Source: Demequina sp. NBRC 110053 (lineage in GTDB: Bacteria > Actinomycetota > Actinomycetes > Actinomycetales > Demequinaceae). From it: 64,000 bases of DNA. Location: the NCBI RefSeq assembly GCF_002090095.1, contig NZ_BBRJ01000002.1:1736817-1800816 (forward strand). Reading direction: 5' to 3'. Shown here piece by piece: positions 16,464 to 25,924 of this stretch. The notes beneath the pieces were generated by a model that saw nothing but the letters and a program-made list of their open reading frames with translations, had not been told where the DNA came from and made no database searches. The translations under genes were made by a program, and so were the position numbers. The first letter of the stretch is position 1, and every line of letters begins with the position of its first letter.

Positions 16464-16973
16464 TCAGCGAGCGAGGTCCTCGTCGAGCTCCGCGCACTGC
16501 TCGGCCACCTCGCCCGGAAGCAGCGACGTGAGCAGCGCCGTGAGCGCTTCCTGGTGCTCGGCCGGAACCCTGTCGAGCAGCGTCGCGCGGATGATGCCGG
16601 TATACGCGTTACGCGACTCGTCGATGATCGAGGCGCCCTTGCCGGTCAGCACCGCCCAGCTTGCCCTGCGGTCGTGGTCGCAGGTCTCCCGCGTGACGAG
16701 CCCCGCCGCCTCGAGTCGCGTGATGGAGTGCGACAGCCTCGACAAGGAGGCGTCGGACGAGCGTGCGATCTGCGTGAGCTGCAGCCTGCCGCCGGGCTGG
16801 CGCGACAGGGCGTCCAGGACGGTGTACTGGAAGTGATTGAGCCCCGTCGCGGCGCGCAGCCGCTCGTCGAGGATGCCGGGGAGCGCTCCGATCACCGCCG
16901 AGAAGCGGCGCCACAGCAGCTCCTCGGAGCTCGAGAGCTCCGAGGATGCAGGGGCGCGTACCTCGGCGGTCAT
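16464..16973 (-). CDS. MarR-family regulator
   Basis: 169 residues with a central winged helix (GGRLQLTQIARSSDASLSRL, then RLEAAGLVTRETCDHDRRAS). The start at 16973 fits a leaderless mRNA, since TAGAAT lies seven bases before it; longer in-frame starts would run into the operator region. It is divergent from a DoxX-like gene. Two TTGA-N4-TCAA repeats lie between them, which suggests autoregulation and control of the DoxX gene. The ligand is unknown. Confidence 0.9.
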   Translation of the reverse strand: MTAEVRAPASSELSSSEELLWRRFSAVIGALPGILDERLRAATGLNHFQYTVLDALSRQPGGRLQLTQIARSSDASLSRLSHSITRLEAAGLVTRETCDHDRRASWAVLTGKGASIIDESRNAYTGIIRATLLDRVPAEHQEALTALLTSLLPGEVAEQCAELDEDLAR

Positions 16974-16980
16974 GGCACAG

Positions 16981-16986
16981 ATTCTA
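16981..16986 (-). promoter_or_regulatory. Leaderless -10 element of the MarR gene
   Basis: TAGAAT on the minus strand, seven bases before the ATG. It lies five bases from the first MarR-type repeat (16992-17003), a geometry suited to autorepression. Confidence 0.6.
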
Positions 16987-16991
16987 ACAAC

Positions 16992-17039
16992 TTGACGCTT
17001 CAACGCGGGCCCCTCTAGCATCAAGTTGAGACGTCAACT
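16992..17039. promoter_or_regulatory. Paired inverted repeats, candidate MarR operators
   Basis: TTGA-CGCT-TCAA at 16992-17003 and AGTTGA-GACG-TCAACT at 17024-17039. Both have a four-base spacer and their centres are 34 bases apart, about three helical turns, in the divergent promoter region. Confidence 0.65.
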
Positions 17040-17069
17040 ATTGTCGAGAGCCCTCGCAAGGAGGCCAGC

Positions 17070-17432
17070 ATGACCATCGCCTACTGGATCGTGGCCGGCA
17101 TCGCCGCCGCGGCCTTCCTCTTCGCGGGCGGCTCCAAGCTCCTCCAGTCCGAGGACAAGCTCCGCGAATCCGGCGTGCTGCCCGAGCGTCGCACGCTCGG
17201 CGCCGAGCGCGGCATCGGGGCCGTCGAGGTGACCGGTGCGCTGGGCCTGATCCTGCCGCCGGTCACGGGCATCGCGCCCGTCCTCGCTCCCGTCGCCGCC
17301 GTGGGGCTCGCCGTCACGATGGTGCTCGCCATCGTCAACCACCGGCGCCACGGCGAGCCCGTCGTCGGACCGCTGCCGTTCCTGGCTCTCGCCCTCGCCG
17401 CGGCCGTGCTCGGGTTCCTCGTCTGGGCGTGA
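17070..17432 (+). CDS. DoxX-like membrane protein
   Basis: 120 residues with four hydrophobic spans (YWIVAGIAAAAFLFAGGSK at the N terminus, LALALAAAVLGFLVW at the C terminus). The pattern SKLLQSEDKLRESGVLPERR after span one is typical of the DoxX-like group. AAGGAGG precedes the ATG. Its role is unclear; relatives are linked to oxidative stress or quinone chemistry. It is probably controlled by the divergent MarR protein. Confidence 0.8.
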   Translation: MTIAYWIVAGIAAAAFLFAGGSKLLQSEDKLRESGVLPERRTLGAERGIGAVEVTGALGLILPPVTGIAPVLAPVAAVGLAVTMVLAIVNHRRHGEPVVGPLPFLALALAAAVLGFLVWA

Positions 17433-17436
17433 GCCC

Positions 17437-18033
17437 TCAGCCCCCGTCAGGTCCGACGCGGTCGCGACCGATCTCCACCGCGGCCTTCCACGTCGCTGGC
17501 ACCTCGCGGGCATAGCCGAACAGCGTGTGATACCTCGGGATCACAGGGGCGTGCGCTCCCTGCACGTCGAGACCGACGGTGCGGCACAGCCACATCGCGC
17601 GCGGCAGGTGGAACTCCTGCGAGCACACGATCACGCTGGACAGTCCGAGCCCGTCGCGAGCGTTGATCGCCGATGCCCTGGTGTCGTGCCCCTGAGGGTC
17701 GCGCACGATCGCGCTCGCGGGGACGCCGAGCCCGAGCGCCGTGCGCTCCATCGCCTCGGTCTCGTCGAGGCCCTCGCGGTTGTGGCCGGCGCCGGTGAGC
17801 ACGAGCGTCGACACGATCGCGCGCTCGTACAGCGTGGCCGCCGCCTCCACCCTCTGGCGCAGAAACAGGCTCGGCCGTCCGTCCTGCCACACCCGTGCGC
17901 CGAGCACGAGCGCCGCGTCGGCCTTCCGGAAGTGGCCGGTGAGGGCGGGGGCGCGCTCGCCCGCCGAGCTCACACGGGCGTAGATCTGAGGCGCGGTCGC
18001 GAGAGCCGCGAGGGCGGCGAGACGCCCGATCAC
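17437..18033 (-). CDS. YdcF/SanA-like DUF218 protein
   Basis: 198 residues. DUF218 motifs: AALVLGARVWQDGRPSLFL, TLVLTGAGHNREGLDETEAM, DTRASAINAR and IVCSQEFHLPRAMWLCR. An N-terminal hydrophobic stretch could anchor it to the membrane. SanA relatives affect envelope permeability, but the biochemical activity is not established. GTG start at 18033; the true start could lie slightly upstream. It is 19 bases after the stop of the next upstream gene on the same strand. Confidence 0.8.
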   Translation of the reverse strand: MIGRLAALAALATAPQIYARVSSAGERAPALTGHFRKADAALVLGARVWQDGRPSLFLRQRVEAAATLYERAIVSTLVLTGAGHNREGLDETEAMERTALGLGVPASAIVRDPQGHDTRASAINARDGLGLSSVIVCSQEFHLPRAMWLCRTVGLDVQGAHAPVIPRYHTLFGYAREVPATWKAAVEIGRDRVGPDGG

Positions 18034-18052
18034 GAGCCGTACCCCGGCGGCG

Positions 18053-18961
18053 TCACGGCGCCTCGCCGGCGAGCCGGTTGAGCAGCGTCACGAAGTCGTC
18101 CGGCGGCACGACCGTGAGGGCGCCATCGTCGCGCCGCTGCGTCAGTGGGGTGAGGGCCCCGGTGCGCCACCAGTACACGTGCGGGGAGATGGCACCGGGT
18201 TCCTGGGCGTAGGCGCCGCCCGCGACCTTCGCGAGCAGGTTCACCGCCGCGACCACGGAGATGTCGCGAACCACGTGGAAGTGCAGGTGGTGGCGGTCCG
18301 GTGCGATGACCACCGCGCCGTGGGGTGCGTCTCCCACGCGTGCGACCTCGTCCTCCAGCACGAGGATGCGGCTCCCGACGAAGAACGACTCGCCAGCGAG
18401 CGAGTGCACGGTGCAGCCGTCGACATCCTGCTGTTCGCGTGCGTCCACCTCGACTGCCCGCAGGTTCGCCATGCCCGCGGACCAGGCGGCGCGCAGATCG
18501 AGCCGGGCAAGGTCATCGGGGCCCACGGTCGTGACGGCGGACGGAGCGTCCAGTGTCAGCAAGGCGATGAGCGAGTCGCCCACCCGGCGCGAGTACGGGG
18601 TGAGCTCGTCGCGGATTCCGTCCGGCACGGCGGCGAGGTCCATGGCGCGGACGTAGCCCGCCCGCTCGATGTCGGCGAGGGTGACAGGCGTGGACGTGCT
18701 CCTCGAGTCCACCAGCGCGGCCACATGCGAGCGGATCGCGCCCGGTCGCTCGCGCGGGGGCAGCGAGGCGCACAGCATCGCGAGGTTGTGGAGCCCGTAC
18801 ACGCCGCCGTCGGCATCGGCGACGTGATCGCCGCGGTCGACGACCTCACTTCCGTGCTCAGCGAAGGCGGCGACGACGTCGCGGCGCAGGTGATCCGCTT
18901 CGCGGGTGGTCAGCGGCGCCAGGTGCGCGTCGACGGAGGGCTGGCGGCTGAAGAGTCCCAT
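18053..18961 (-). CDS. Conserved protein of unknown function
   Basis: 302 residues, soluble, no signal peptide. I do not recognise the family. Visible blocks are GLHNLAMLCASLPPRERPGA near residue 60, HGAVVIAPDRHHLHFHVVRD near 225, and a tryptophan pair in ISPHVYWWRTGALTPL near the C terminus. Histidine spacing in DRHHLHFH could suggest metal binding. Start at the ATG at 18961, with AGGCTA (TAGCCT on the coding strand) seven bases upstream. Upstream neighbours are accE and accD. Confidence 0.75.
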   Translation of the reverse strand: MGLFSRQPSVDAHLAPLTTREADHLRRDVVAAFAEHGSEVVDRGDHVADADGGVYGLHNLAMLCASLPPRERPGAIRSHVAALVDSRSTSTPVTLADIERAGYVRAMDLAAVPDGIRDELTPYSRRVGDSLIALLTLDAPSAVTTVGPDDLARLDLRAAWSAGMANLRAVEVDAREQQDVDGCTVHSLAGESFFVGSRILVLEDEVARVGDAPHGAVVIAPDRHHLHFHVVRDISVVAAVNLLAKVAGGAYAQEPGAISPHVYWWRTGALTPLTQRRDDGALTVVPPDDFVTLLNRLAGEAP

Positions 18962-18968
18962 GGCGGCG

Positions 18969-18974
18969 AGGCTA
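18969..18974 (-). promoter_or_regulatory. Leaderless -10 element of the 302-residue protein gene
   Basis: TAGCCT on the coding strand, seven bases before the ATG at 18961. This gives the gene a promoter independent of the accE-accD pair. Confidence 0.55.
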
Positions 18975-19072
18975 ACGCGAGCACCGGTGGTCGATCGTGC
19001 ACTGGTGGGCGAGCCGGAGGGCACACGGAGCCGTGGCGCTGCCCATGCCGGACGTGCGCCGGGTGGGCGTCG

Positions 19073-19306
19073 TCACCTCAGCGAGTGACGCCATGCGCCG
19101 TCGCCGCGCCCCAGGGGGAGCGCGTCTCGCCTGCCGTGCATGGTGCGCGAGCGATCCATCCACGCGGACGTGGGCGCGCCGGGCGCCACGTCCTCGTCGC
19201 CGCTGGCCGCGACGGCGACCATGCCCGCGACCAGCGCCGCGAGCTCGGCGTCGTCGGGAGCGCCGCGAAGGATGCGCAGCCCGGAGGCGGCGTCGGCGGC
19301 GCTCAC
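19073..19306 (-). CDS. accE: Acyl-CoA carboxylase epsilon subunit
   Basis: 77 residues. It has the layout of the actinobacterial AccE/PccE family: [20 protein letters not shown] near the start, a variable Gly/Ala/Asp-rich middle, then WMDRSR and a C-terminal GAWRHSLR. The subunit stimulates assembly and activity of the carboxylase core. Start is GTG at 19306 with GTGA overlapping the accD stop. Found only in actinobacterial carboxylase operons, it is good evidence for taxonomy. Confidence 0.88.
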   Translation of the reverse strand: MSAADAASGLRILRGAPDDAELAALVAGMVAVAASGDEDVAPGAPTSAWMDRSRTMHGRRDALPLGRGDGAWRHSLR

Positions 19307-20892
19307 AGCGGGATGTTCCCGTGCTTCTTGGGCGGCAGGGATGCTCGCTTGGTGCGCAGCGCACGCAGCGAGCGGACGATGTGCGCGCGAGTCTGGGACG
19401 GCTCGATGACGGCGTCCACGTAGCCCCGGTCGGCGGCGTCGTACGGGTTGACGATCTGCTCCTCGTACTCGGCGGTGAGTCGCGAGCGCTCGACCTCGAC
19501 GTCGCCGCCCTCCTCGGCCACCTTGCCCAGCGCGCGGCGCTGAAGGACATTGACGGCGCCGCCAGCCCCCATGACCGCGATCTGGGCGGTGGGCCAGGCG
19601 AGGTTCACGTCCGCGCCCAGCTGCTTCGAGGCCATCACGATGTAGGCGCCGCCGTAGGCCTTGCGGGTGATGACGGTCACGAGCGGCACGGTCGCCTCCG
19701 CGTATGCGTAGATGAGCTTCGCGCCGCGGCGGATGATGCCCTGGTGCTCCTGGTCGACGCCCGGCAGGAAGCCGGGCACGTCGACGAAGGTCAGCACGGG
19801 GATGTTGAACGCGTCGCAGGTGCGCACAAACCGCGCCGCCTTCTCCGAGGCGTTGATGTCGAGCGTGCCGGCCATGGACTGCGGCTGGTTGGCGACGATG
19901 CCCACCGACTGACCCTCGACATGGCCGAATCCCACGACCACGTTGGGCGCGAACAGCGGCTGGATCTCGAACAGCTCGCCGTCGTCGAGGACTGTCTCGA
20001 TGACGGCCTTCATGTCGTAGGGCTGGTTGTCGGAGTCGGGGACGATCGTGTCCAGCGCGAGGTCGTCCTCCGTGGGCTCGAGGTCCGCCTCGCTGTCCCA
20101 GGCCGGCGGGTCCGACAGGTTGTTCTGCGGCAGGTACTGGAGCAGGTGCTGGACGTACTCGATCGCGTCGTCCTCGTCCGAGGCGAGGTAGTGGGCCACG
20201 CCCGACTTCGCGTTGTGGGCCTGCCCGCCGCCGAGCTCCTCGAAGGTGACGTTCTCACCCGTGACCGACTTGATGACGTCGGGCCCGGTGATGAACATCT
20301 GCGACGTGCCGTCGGCCATGACGATGAAGTCGGTGAGGGCGGGGGAGTACACGGCCCCGCCCGCGCTCGGGCCGAGGATGATGGAGATCTGCGGGATCAC
20401 GCCGGAGCTGGCGACGTTGCGGCGGAAGATCTCCGCGAACTGCGTGAGCGCCGCGACGCCCTCCTGGATGCGGGCGCCGCCGCCGTCGGAGATGCCGATG
20501 AGGGGCACCCCTGTGCGCAGCGCAAAGTCCTGAATCTTCGTGATCTTCTGGCCGTGCACCTCGCCAAGAGAGCCGCCGAACACCGTGAAGTCCTGGGAGA
20601 ACACCGCGACCTGGCGGCCGTCGATGGTGCCGTACCCGGTGATCACGCCGTCGCCGTAGGGACGGTTCGCGTCGAGCCCGAAGTTGCGCGAGCGGTGCCG
20701 GCTGAGGGCGTCCAGCTCGACGAACGAGCCCTCGTCGAGGAGCTGCTCGACGCGCTCGCGCGCGGACTTCTTGCCGCGCGCGTGCTGCTTGTCCTGGGCG
20801 ATGGTCTCGCGCTGGGCGACGGCCTCGTCGAGCTTGCCGCGCAGCTGGTCGAGCGCGCCGGCGGTGGACTTCTTCGGCGTGATGTCGGACAC
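19303..20892 (-). CDS. accD: Acyl-CoA (propionyl/acetyl) carboxylase carboxyltransferase beta subunit
   Basis: 529 residues, full length for the AccD5/PccB family. It transfers the carboxyl group from biotin to acyl-CoA, giving methylmalonyl- or malonyl-CoA for lipid synthesis. Oxyanion-hole glycines are visible in the N-terminal half ([26 protein letters not shown]) and the C-terminal half ([28 protein letters not shown]). The biotin carboxylase partner is not in the window. accE follows by a four-base overlap, and the biotin ligase gene birA is divergent 33 bases away. Confidence 0.95.
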   Translation of the reverse strand: MSDITPKKSTAGALDQLRGKLDEAVAQRETIAQDKQHARGKKSARERVEQLLDEGSFVELDALSRHRSRNFGLDANRPYGDGVITGYGTIDGRQVAVFSQDFTVFGGSLGEVHGQKITKIQDFALRTGVPLIGISDGGGARIQEGVAALTQFAEIFRRNVASSGVIPQISIILGPSAGGAVYSPALTDFIVMADGTSQMFITGPDVIKSVTGENVTFEELGGGQAHNAKSGVAHYLASDEDDAIEYVQHLLQYLPQNNLSDPPAWDSEADLEPTEDDLALDTIVPDSDNQPYDMKAVIETVLDDGELFEIQPLFAPNVVVGFGHVEGQSVGIVANQPQSMAGTLDINASEKAARFVRTCDAFNIPVLTFVDVPGFLPGVDQEHQGIIRRGAKLIYAYAEATVPLVTVITRKAYGGAYIVMASKQLGADVNLAWPTAQIAVMGAGGAVNVLQRRALGKVAEEGGDVEVERSRLTAEYEEQIVNPYDAADRGYVDAVIEPSQTRAHIVRSLRALRTKRASLPPKKHGNIPL

Positions 20893-20913
20893 GTTCCTCC
20901 CTTGTCTGCCCGA

Positions 20914-20919
20914 TAGCCT
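20914..20919 (+). promoter_or_regulatory. Leaderless -10 element of birA
   Basis: TAGCCT, six bases before the GTG at 20926, in the 33-base gap shared with the divergent accD. Confidence 0.6.
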
Positions 20920-20925
20920 AGCCGC

Positions 20926-21783
20926 GTGGAACTCCCGTCGCCCTCAACCGTCGCGCGCTCGCGCGAGCCGTTGAGGGCGAGGGACCTCGAGCCCATCGTG
21001 GGCCCCTCGCGGCAGCTGTCCCGGCTCGACGTGGTGGCCACGTCGCCCAGCACCAACACGGCGCTGCTGCGTGCCGTCGCCGATGCGCCGGGAGACTGGC
21101 CGGCGTTCAGCGGCATCGTTGCCGACCATCAGACGGCCGGGCGCGGACGCGCGGGCCGGTCGTGGGCGACGCCCCAAGGGGCGGCGCTGACGGTGTCGAT
21201 CCTGCTGCGGCCCGAGGGGATCGCGCCGGCGGCCTACGGGTGGGCTGCGCTCGTCGCGGGCCTTGCCACGGTGCGGGCGCTGCGCGACGCCGGCGTGGGC
21301 GCGTTTCTCAAGTGGCCCAACGACGTGGTCGTGGAGGCCGGCGCCAAGGAGATCCCCGGCTGGGGCAGGTGGCGCAAGGTCGTGGGCATCCTGTGCGAGG
21401 CCGTGCCGGGTCAGCGCGCGGTGGTGGCCGGGGTCGGCATCAATGTGTCGCAGGCCGCGACCGAGCTGCCCGTGCCCCACGCGGCGTCGCTCGCGACGCT
21501 GGGAGCGACGGACTTGGACCGCGCGCGCCTGCTGCGCTCGCTCGCCGCTCACCTGCGCGACGGGGTCGCCGCCTGGGAGGGCGAGTCGGACGACTTCTCG
21601 ATCAGGCCCGAGGTGGAGAGGGTGTGCGCGACCATCGGCTGGGACATCACCGTCGACGCGCCGGGTGGCACGCCCGTGAGCGGTCGGGCCGTGGGGCTCG
21701 GACCCTCCGGTGGGCTGCTGGTGGAAGCCGATGCGGGGGTCGTCGAGGTGCTCGCCGGCGACGTTCGCGTGCGGCGAGCCTAG
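20926..21783 (+). CDS. birA: Biotin-[acetyl-CoA-carboxylase] ligase
   Basis: 285 residues. It attaches biotin to the biotin carrier domain of acyl-CoA carboxylase. The catalytic core shows [10 protein letters not shown], the biotin-binding [24 protein letters not shown] and GVGINVS, then a small C-terminal beta domain. It has no N-terminal repressor helix-turn-helix, so it is a group I ligase without the regulatory role of E. coli BirA. Adjacent to and divergent from accD. Confidence 0.95.
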   Translation: MELPSPSTVARSREPLRARDLEPIVGPSRQLSRLDVVATSPSTNTALLRAVADAPGDWPAFSGIVADHQTAGRGRAGRSWATPQGAALTVSILLRPEGIAPAAYGWAALVAGLATVRALRDAGVGAFLKWPNDVVVEAGAKEIPGWGRWRKVVGILCEAVPGQRAVVAGVGINVSQAATELPVPHAASLATLGATDLDRARLLRSLAAHLRDGVAAWEGESDDFSIRPEVERVCATIGWDITVDAPGGTPVSGRAVGLGPSGGLLVEADAGVVEVLAGDVRVRRA

Positions 21784-21799
21784 GCGGGGCACCGTCTCG

Positions 21800-22966
21800 C
21801 TACGCGGCCAGCACGTCCCTCACCACTGCGCGCGCCTCGGCGCCCTGCTCCGCCCCGGCGGCGTCGTAGGCGCCCGTGAGGACCACGGCGACGGCATCGA
21901 GCGAGGGCAGCGCCATGACGTACTGCCCGCCGTTGCCGATGCCGCCGCGCCAGCCGGGACCCTCTCCCTCGGGTGCGAAGGAGCCGCCCAGGTACATCTG
22001 ATAGCCGTAGGCGAGGCCCGGCGCCCAGGTCTGGCTGGCGTGGACCGCCGTCGCGCGCTCGAGCCACGTGTCCGGCACCACCGGCGGCGTGACCGCGGAC
22101 CCGGCCCGCGCATCGGCTGCAAGCAGCACCTGCCCGATGCGCGCCAGATCGGGTGCGGTCAGGCGCAGCCCCGAGGCCGGCGAGGCGCGTCCGTCGCCGC
22201 CCGCGAGCCACTGCCAGTGCTCGATCCCGAGCGGTGTCAGCAGCCGCTCGTGCGCGAAGCGCGGCAAGGACACTCCGGTGCCCGCCTCGATCAGCGTGCC
22301 GAGCAGCGCGCTCGCGCCTCCGCAGTACCGCCACGTCCGACCCGCCGGCTCGACGCGGGGCCGGCTCAGGATGTAGGCGTCGCGGTCGCGCGCGAGCTCC
22401 ATCGCGATCTCGCCGTTGCGCGCATCCGTGTAGGGCACCTCCTCGCGCCACTCGGTGCCCATGGTCATCGAGAGCACGTGGTGCACCGTGAGGTCCGCGC
22501 TTCCCGCCTCCTCCAGCAGCGGCCGATGCGCGGGCAGGCAGTCTGCCAGGTGCGCCTCGGGAGGGGGGACGAGTCCGTCGTCCTGCGCGATGCCGTACAG
22601 CAGCCCGGTGATGGTCTTGGTGACGGAGCGGACGTCGTGGAGTTGATCGGGGCCGTAGGCGATCGGACGGAGTCGCTCGCCGTAGCGGGCGTCGGGGCCG
22701 TGGCCGTAGTGCTCGGCGGCCACCCGGCCCCCGCGCGTGACGAGGACCGCGTGCGCCCTGTCGAGTGCACCGGAGGCGGCGAGAGCGTTCAGGCGTTGCG
22801 TGAGCTCCGCGTCGGGCTCGGCCTCCCACGCTGCACTGCGATGAGCGTCCGATCGCGCGGGCGCACGCACGGCCTCATCGAGGCTGTCGGGGGTGAACAC
22901 CGATGGGCGCATGAACTGGCGCCACACGCGCGGAAGCTTGGTGAGCGGGATGCGGGCGCGGGCCAT
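21800..22966 (-). CDS. Beta-lactamase-fold serine hydrolase (class C / 6-aminohexanoate hydrolase type)
   Basis: 388 residues, no signal peptide. Nucleophile motif SVTKT near residue 115. The second motif reads YCGG in place of the usual Tyr-X-Asn, and the third appears as GNGG. The pattern WRYCGGASALLGTLIEAGTG and the C-terminal GWRGGIGNGGQYVMALP fit esterase/amidase members, not true beta-lactamases. Substrate unknown. The unusual second motif lowers confidence in the reaction. Confidence 0.82.
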   Translation of the reverse strand: MARARIPLTKLPRVWRQFMRPSVFTPDSLDEAVRAPARSDAHRSAAWEAEPDAELTQRLNALAASGALDRAHAVLVTRGGRVAAEHYGHGPDARYGERLRPIAYGPDQLHDVRSVTKTITGLLYGIAQDDGLVPPPEAHLADCLPAHRPLLEEAGSADLTVHHVLSMTMGTEWREEVPYTDARNGEIAMELARDRDAYILSRPRVEPAGRTWRYCGGASALLGTLIEAGTGVSLPRFAHERLLTPLGIEHWQWLAGGDGRASPASGLRLTAPDLARIGQVLLAADARAGSAVTPPVVPDTWLERATAVHASQTWAPGLAYGYQMYLGGSFAPEGEGPGWRGGIGNGGQYVMALPSLDAVAVVLTGAYDAAGAEQGAEARAVVRDVLAA

Positions 22967-23041
22967 GCGCTCACCCTGCCACAGGGCGCCGGTACCAGCC
23001 CCGACCCGCTGAGATGGTTGCCGGGTCGCGCCTCGACGAGC

Positions 23042-23734
23042 TCAGTCGTCGACGGGCTCGATGTTCTCGGGCGCGTTGTTCTGGGGGCTGCCGACGGCCT
23101 TGCGCACCGGATGCGAGGCGAGATCCGGAGCGGGCATGGCGATGACGTCGAGCAGCGTGCCCTGGTCGGCGTCGCGGTCGAGCCAGGCCTCGAGAGCGTC
23201 CGGCTGCATCATGACGGGCTGGCGGTCGTGGATGTCGCGCATGTCGCCGCGCGCCGCCGTCGTGACGATGGTCGTGGTGACGAGCCACTCGGCGTCCTCG
23301 GCGGCCGCCTTGTCCTTCCAGAACTCATAGAGCCCCGCGAACGCGAGCGGCGCGCCATCCTCCGTGTGGATCCAGTACGGCTGCTTGCCGTCGGGACCCG
23401 TGTGCCACTCGAAGTAGCCGGAAGCGGGGACGGCGCATCGGCGCTTGGCGAAGGCCGTCCGGAAGGACGGCTTGTCAGCGAGGGTCTCCGAGCGGGCGTT
23501 GATCATGCGCGCTCCAATCCCGGGGTCCTTCGCCCACGAGGGCACCAGGCCCCAGCGCGCGGCCTCGAGTCGGCGGCCAGGGTCGTCGTCCTTGGGAGGA
23601 ATGACGATCGCCACCTGCTGCGTGGGGGAGACGTTCCAGCTGGGGGCGAGGCGAGCGTCGTCCGCGACCGTCGCGATCGCGAAGTGATCGATGAGGTCCT
23701 GCTCCGCAAGGAAGTTCGCATACCGTCCGCACAT
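23042..23734 (-). CDS. SRAP-family protein (HMCES/YedK)
   Basis: 230 residues. It crosslinks to abasic sites in single-stranded DNA through an N-terminal cysteine. I chose the ATG at 23734 because it gives MCGRY, placing the catalytic Cys at position 2; an ATG three codons earlier exists but would bury it. Other family residues: Asn and Arg in MINARSET, Glu in SGYFEWH, and His in RQPVMMQPDALEAWLD with DIHDR before it. Upstream of, and divergent from, the pilus operon, with no functional link expected. Confidence 0.93.
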   Translation of the reverse strand: MCGRYANFLAEQDLIDHFAIATVADDARLAPSWNVSPTQQVAIVIPPKDDDPGRRLEAARWGLVPSWAKDPGIGARMINARSETLADKPSFRTAFAKRRCAVPASGYFEWHTGPDGKQPYWIHTEDGAPLAFAGLYEFWKDKAAAEDAEWLVTTTIVTTAARGDMRDIHDRQPVMMQPDALEAWLDRDADQGTLLDVIAMPAPDLASHPVRKAVGSPQNNAPENIEPVDD

Positions 23735-23815
23735 ATCTGTCATCGTGCCACTGACCACTGACGCGCGCATCGGCCGTTGTCCACAGCCGCCCTACCGCAA
23801 TCTCCGGATCGTCGC

Positions 23816-23821
23816 TACTGT
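23816..23821 (+). promoter_or_regulatory. Leaderless -10 element of tadA
   Basis: TACTGT, eight bases before the ATG at 23830. TTGTCC at 23777-23782 is too far away to act as its -35. Confidence 0.45.
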
Positions 23822-23829
23822 CAGGGCCT

Positions 23830-25062
23830 ATGACCACGGGGGCGGTGGCAGGCATCGAGGCGGACGTGCGCGAGCGCATCCGCTCGACCGGCGCGGATCC
23901 GCGCCGGGACACCGCGCAGGTGCGGGCGTTCGTCGAGGAGGCGCTCGCGGAGTGGGAGCAGCGTTCGCTCACCGGAGCGGTGGCGCCGCTGGCCGATGCG
24001 CCCGGTACCGCCAAGGCCGTCATGGACGCCGTCGCGGGCCTCGGCCCGCTCCAGCAGTACCTGGACGACCCGCTGGTCGAGGAGATCTGGATCAACGGGC
24101 CACACCAGGTGTTCGTCGCGCGCGGCGGCGAGCCGGAGCTCACGACCACGATGCTCTCGGCCGACGTGGTGCGCGACCTGGTCGAGCAGATGCTGCGCTC
24201 GAGCGGGCGCCGGCTCGACCTCAGCTCACCCTTCGTCGATGCGACCCTGCCCGGCGGCGAACGGCTCCACGTGGTGATCCCTGAGATCACTCGCGAGCAC
24301 TGGGCGGTCAACATTCGCAAGTACATCGCTCGGGCGACCAACGTCAACGATCTGATGCGGCTGGGCTCGCTGACTGCTCACGCCGCCGCCTTCCTCGCAG
24401 CGGCCGTCGACAGCGGGCTCAACATCCTCGTCTCCGGCGCGACCCAAGCAGGCAAGACCACGATGCTGGGCGCGCTCGCTGGCTCGGTGCCACCACGCGA
24501 GCGGATCGTGACATGCGAGGAGGTGTTCGAGCTGGCGCTCGCACACCGGGACGTGGTCGCGATGCAGTGCCGGCAGGCGTCGCTCGAGGGCACGGGGGAG
24601 GTGCCGCTGAGGCGCCTCGTGAAGGAGGCGCTGCGCATGCGCCCGAGCCGCATCATCATCGGCGAGGTGCGCGAGGCCGAGGCGCTCGACATGCTCATCG
24701 CCCTCAACGCCGGCATCCCCGGGATGGGCACCATCCACGCCAACTCGGCGCGCGATGCGATCACGAAGATGTGCACGCTGCCGCTGCTCGCGGGGGAGAA
24801 CGTCTCCGACCGGTTCGTGGTCCCGACGGTCGCCTCGGCGATCGACGTGGTGGTGCACCTCGACCTCGACCTGCGCACGGGCGCGCGCCAGGTGCGCGAG
24901 ATCGTGGGCGTGACGGGACGCGCCGAGGGAGGCGTGATCGAGACGTCCACGCTCTTCGAGCGGCGCGGTGGCGCTCTCGTGCGGGGCTCCGGCTTCCCGC
25001 CTCGCGAGGACCGGCTGGCATCGCGCGGCCACGACGTGACCCAGCTGCTGGGCGGGGCGTGA
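23830..25062 (+). CDS. tadA: Tad/Flp pilus assembly ATPase
   Basis: 410 residues, type II/IV secretion ATPase of the CpaF/TadA group. The N-terminal domain contains LGPLQQYLDDPLVEEIWING, followed by Walker A GATQAGKTT (203-211), Walker B region RIIIGEVREAEA and the His box MGTIHANSARDAI. It powers pilus polymerisation at the inner membrane. It opens a seven-gene operon. A TadZ/CpaE-type partner, often just upstream in actinobacteria, is absent. Confidence 0.94.
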   Translation: MTTGAVAGIEADVRERIRSTGADPRRDTAQVRAFVEEALAEWEQRSLTGAVAPLADAPGTAKAVMDAVAGLGPLQQYLDDPLVEEIWINGPHQVFVARGGEPELTTTMLSADVVRDLVEQMLRSSGRRLDLSSPFVDATLPGGERLHVVIPEITREHWAVNIRKYIARATNVNDLMRLGSLTAHAAAFLAAAVDSGLNILVSGATQAGKTTMLGALAGSVPPRERIVTCEEVFELALAHRDVVAMQCRQASLEGTGEVPLRRLVKEALRMRPSRIIIGEVREAEALDMLIALNAGIPGMGTIHANSARDAITKMCTLPLLAGENVSDRFVVPTVASAIDVVVHLDLDLRTGARQVREIVGVTGRAEGGVIETSTLFERRGGALVRGSGFPPREDRLASRGHDVTQLLGGA

Positions 25063-25063
25063 C

Positions 25064-25924
25064 GTGGAGGCGTGGTGGGGGGTGGTGCTCGGCATCGGCG
25101 CGTACCTGGTGTGGTGGTCGTTCTGGGCACCGTCGCCCGCGCCCGAGCGACGGCGCGAAGGGTGGGCGGCGCGCACCCAGGACGCGCTGGTGCGCGCGGG
25201 CGCTCCCGGCGTCACGCCCGTCGCGCTCGTGCTGACATCGATCGGTCTCGCAGTGCTCGCCTGGATCGCCATCGCCGGGCTCACCGGCTCTGCGGTGATC
25301 GGCCTGTGCTTCGCCGTGATCGTGGCTCGTGGGCCGTTCGCGCTGGTAGCCAGCCGCGCGCGCCGTCGGGCCGTGGCCACCAGGGATCTGTGGCCCGACG
25401 TGGTCGACACGCTCGCATCCGGCATCCGCGCGGGACTGTCGCTGCCCGAGGCGATCAGCCAGGTGGGCACGCGGGGGCCCGACGAGCTCAGGGAGCCGTT
25501 CCAGCGCTTCGCCGAGGACTATCGGGCCTCAGGACGGTTCGCGGACTGCCTCGACGTCCTCAAGGCGCGGCTCGCGGACCCGGTCGCGGATCGCACCGTC
25601 GAGACGCTGCGCCTCACCCGGGAGGTGGGCGGGACCGACGTGGGTCGCGTGCTGAGGACCCTCGCGGCGTTCCTCCGGGACGACGCTCGCCTCCGCGGCG
25701 AGCTGGAGGCGCGCCAGAGCTGGACCGTCAATGCGGCCCGCCTCGCCGTCGCCGCCCCGTGGATCGTACTTGCGCTCTTGGCGACGCAAGGCGCGACGAC
25801 GGCCGCCTACGACTCGCCCGTGGGCGTAGCGGTGCTCGTGGGCGGCGGGGTGTGCACGGTCGTGGCGTATCGACTGATGATGCGCGTCGGGCGACTGCCA
25901 CAGGAGAGCCGGGTGCTGCGGTGA
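25064..25924 (+). CDS. tadB: Tad pilus assembly membrane protein TadB
   Basis: 286 residues with a T2SS-F domain: DTLASGIRAGLSLPEAISQV and the later TLAAFLRDDARLRGELEARQ. Membrane spans lie near the N terminus, at residues 55-90, and two near the C terminus. GTG start one base after tadA. With TadC it forms the platform on which TadA acts. Confidence 0.88.
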   Translation: MEAWWGVVLGIGAYLVWWSFWAPSPAPERRREGWAARTQDALVRAGAPGVTPVALVLTSIGLAVLAWIAIAGLTGSAVIGLCFAVIVARGPFALVASRARRRAVATRDLWPDVVDTLASGIRAGLSLPEAISQVGTRGPDELREPFQRFAEDYRASGRFADCLDVLKARLADPVADRTVETLRLTREVGGTDVGRVLRTLAAFLRDDARLRGELEARQSWTVNAARLAVAAPWIVLALLATQGATTAAYDSPVGVAVLVGGGVCTVVAYRLMMRVGRLPQESRVLR

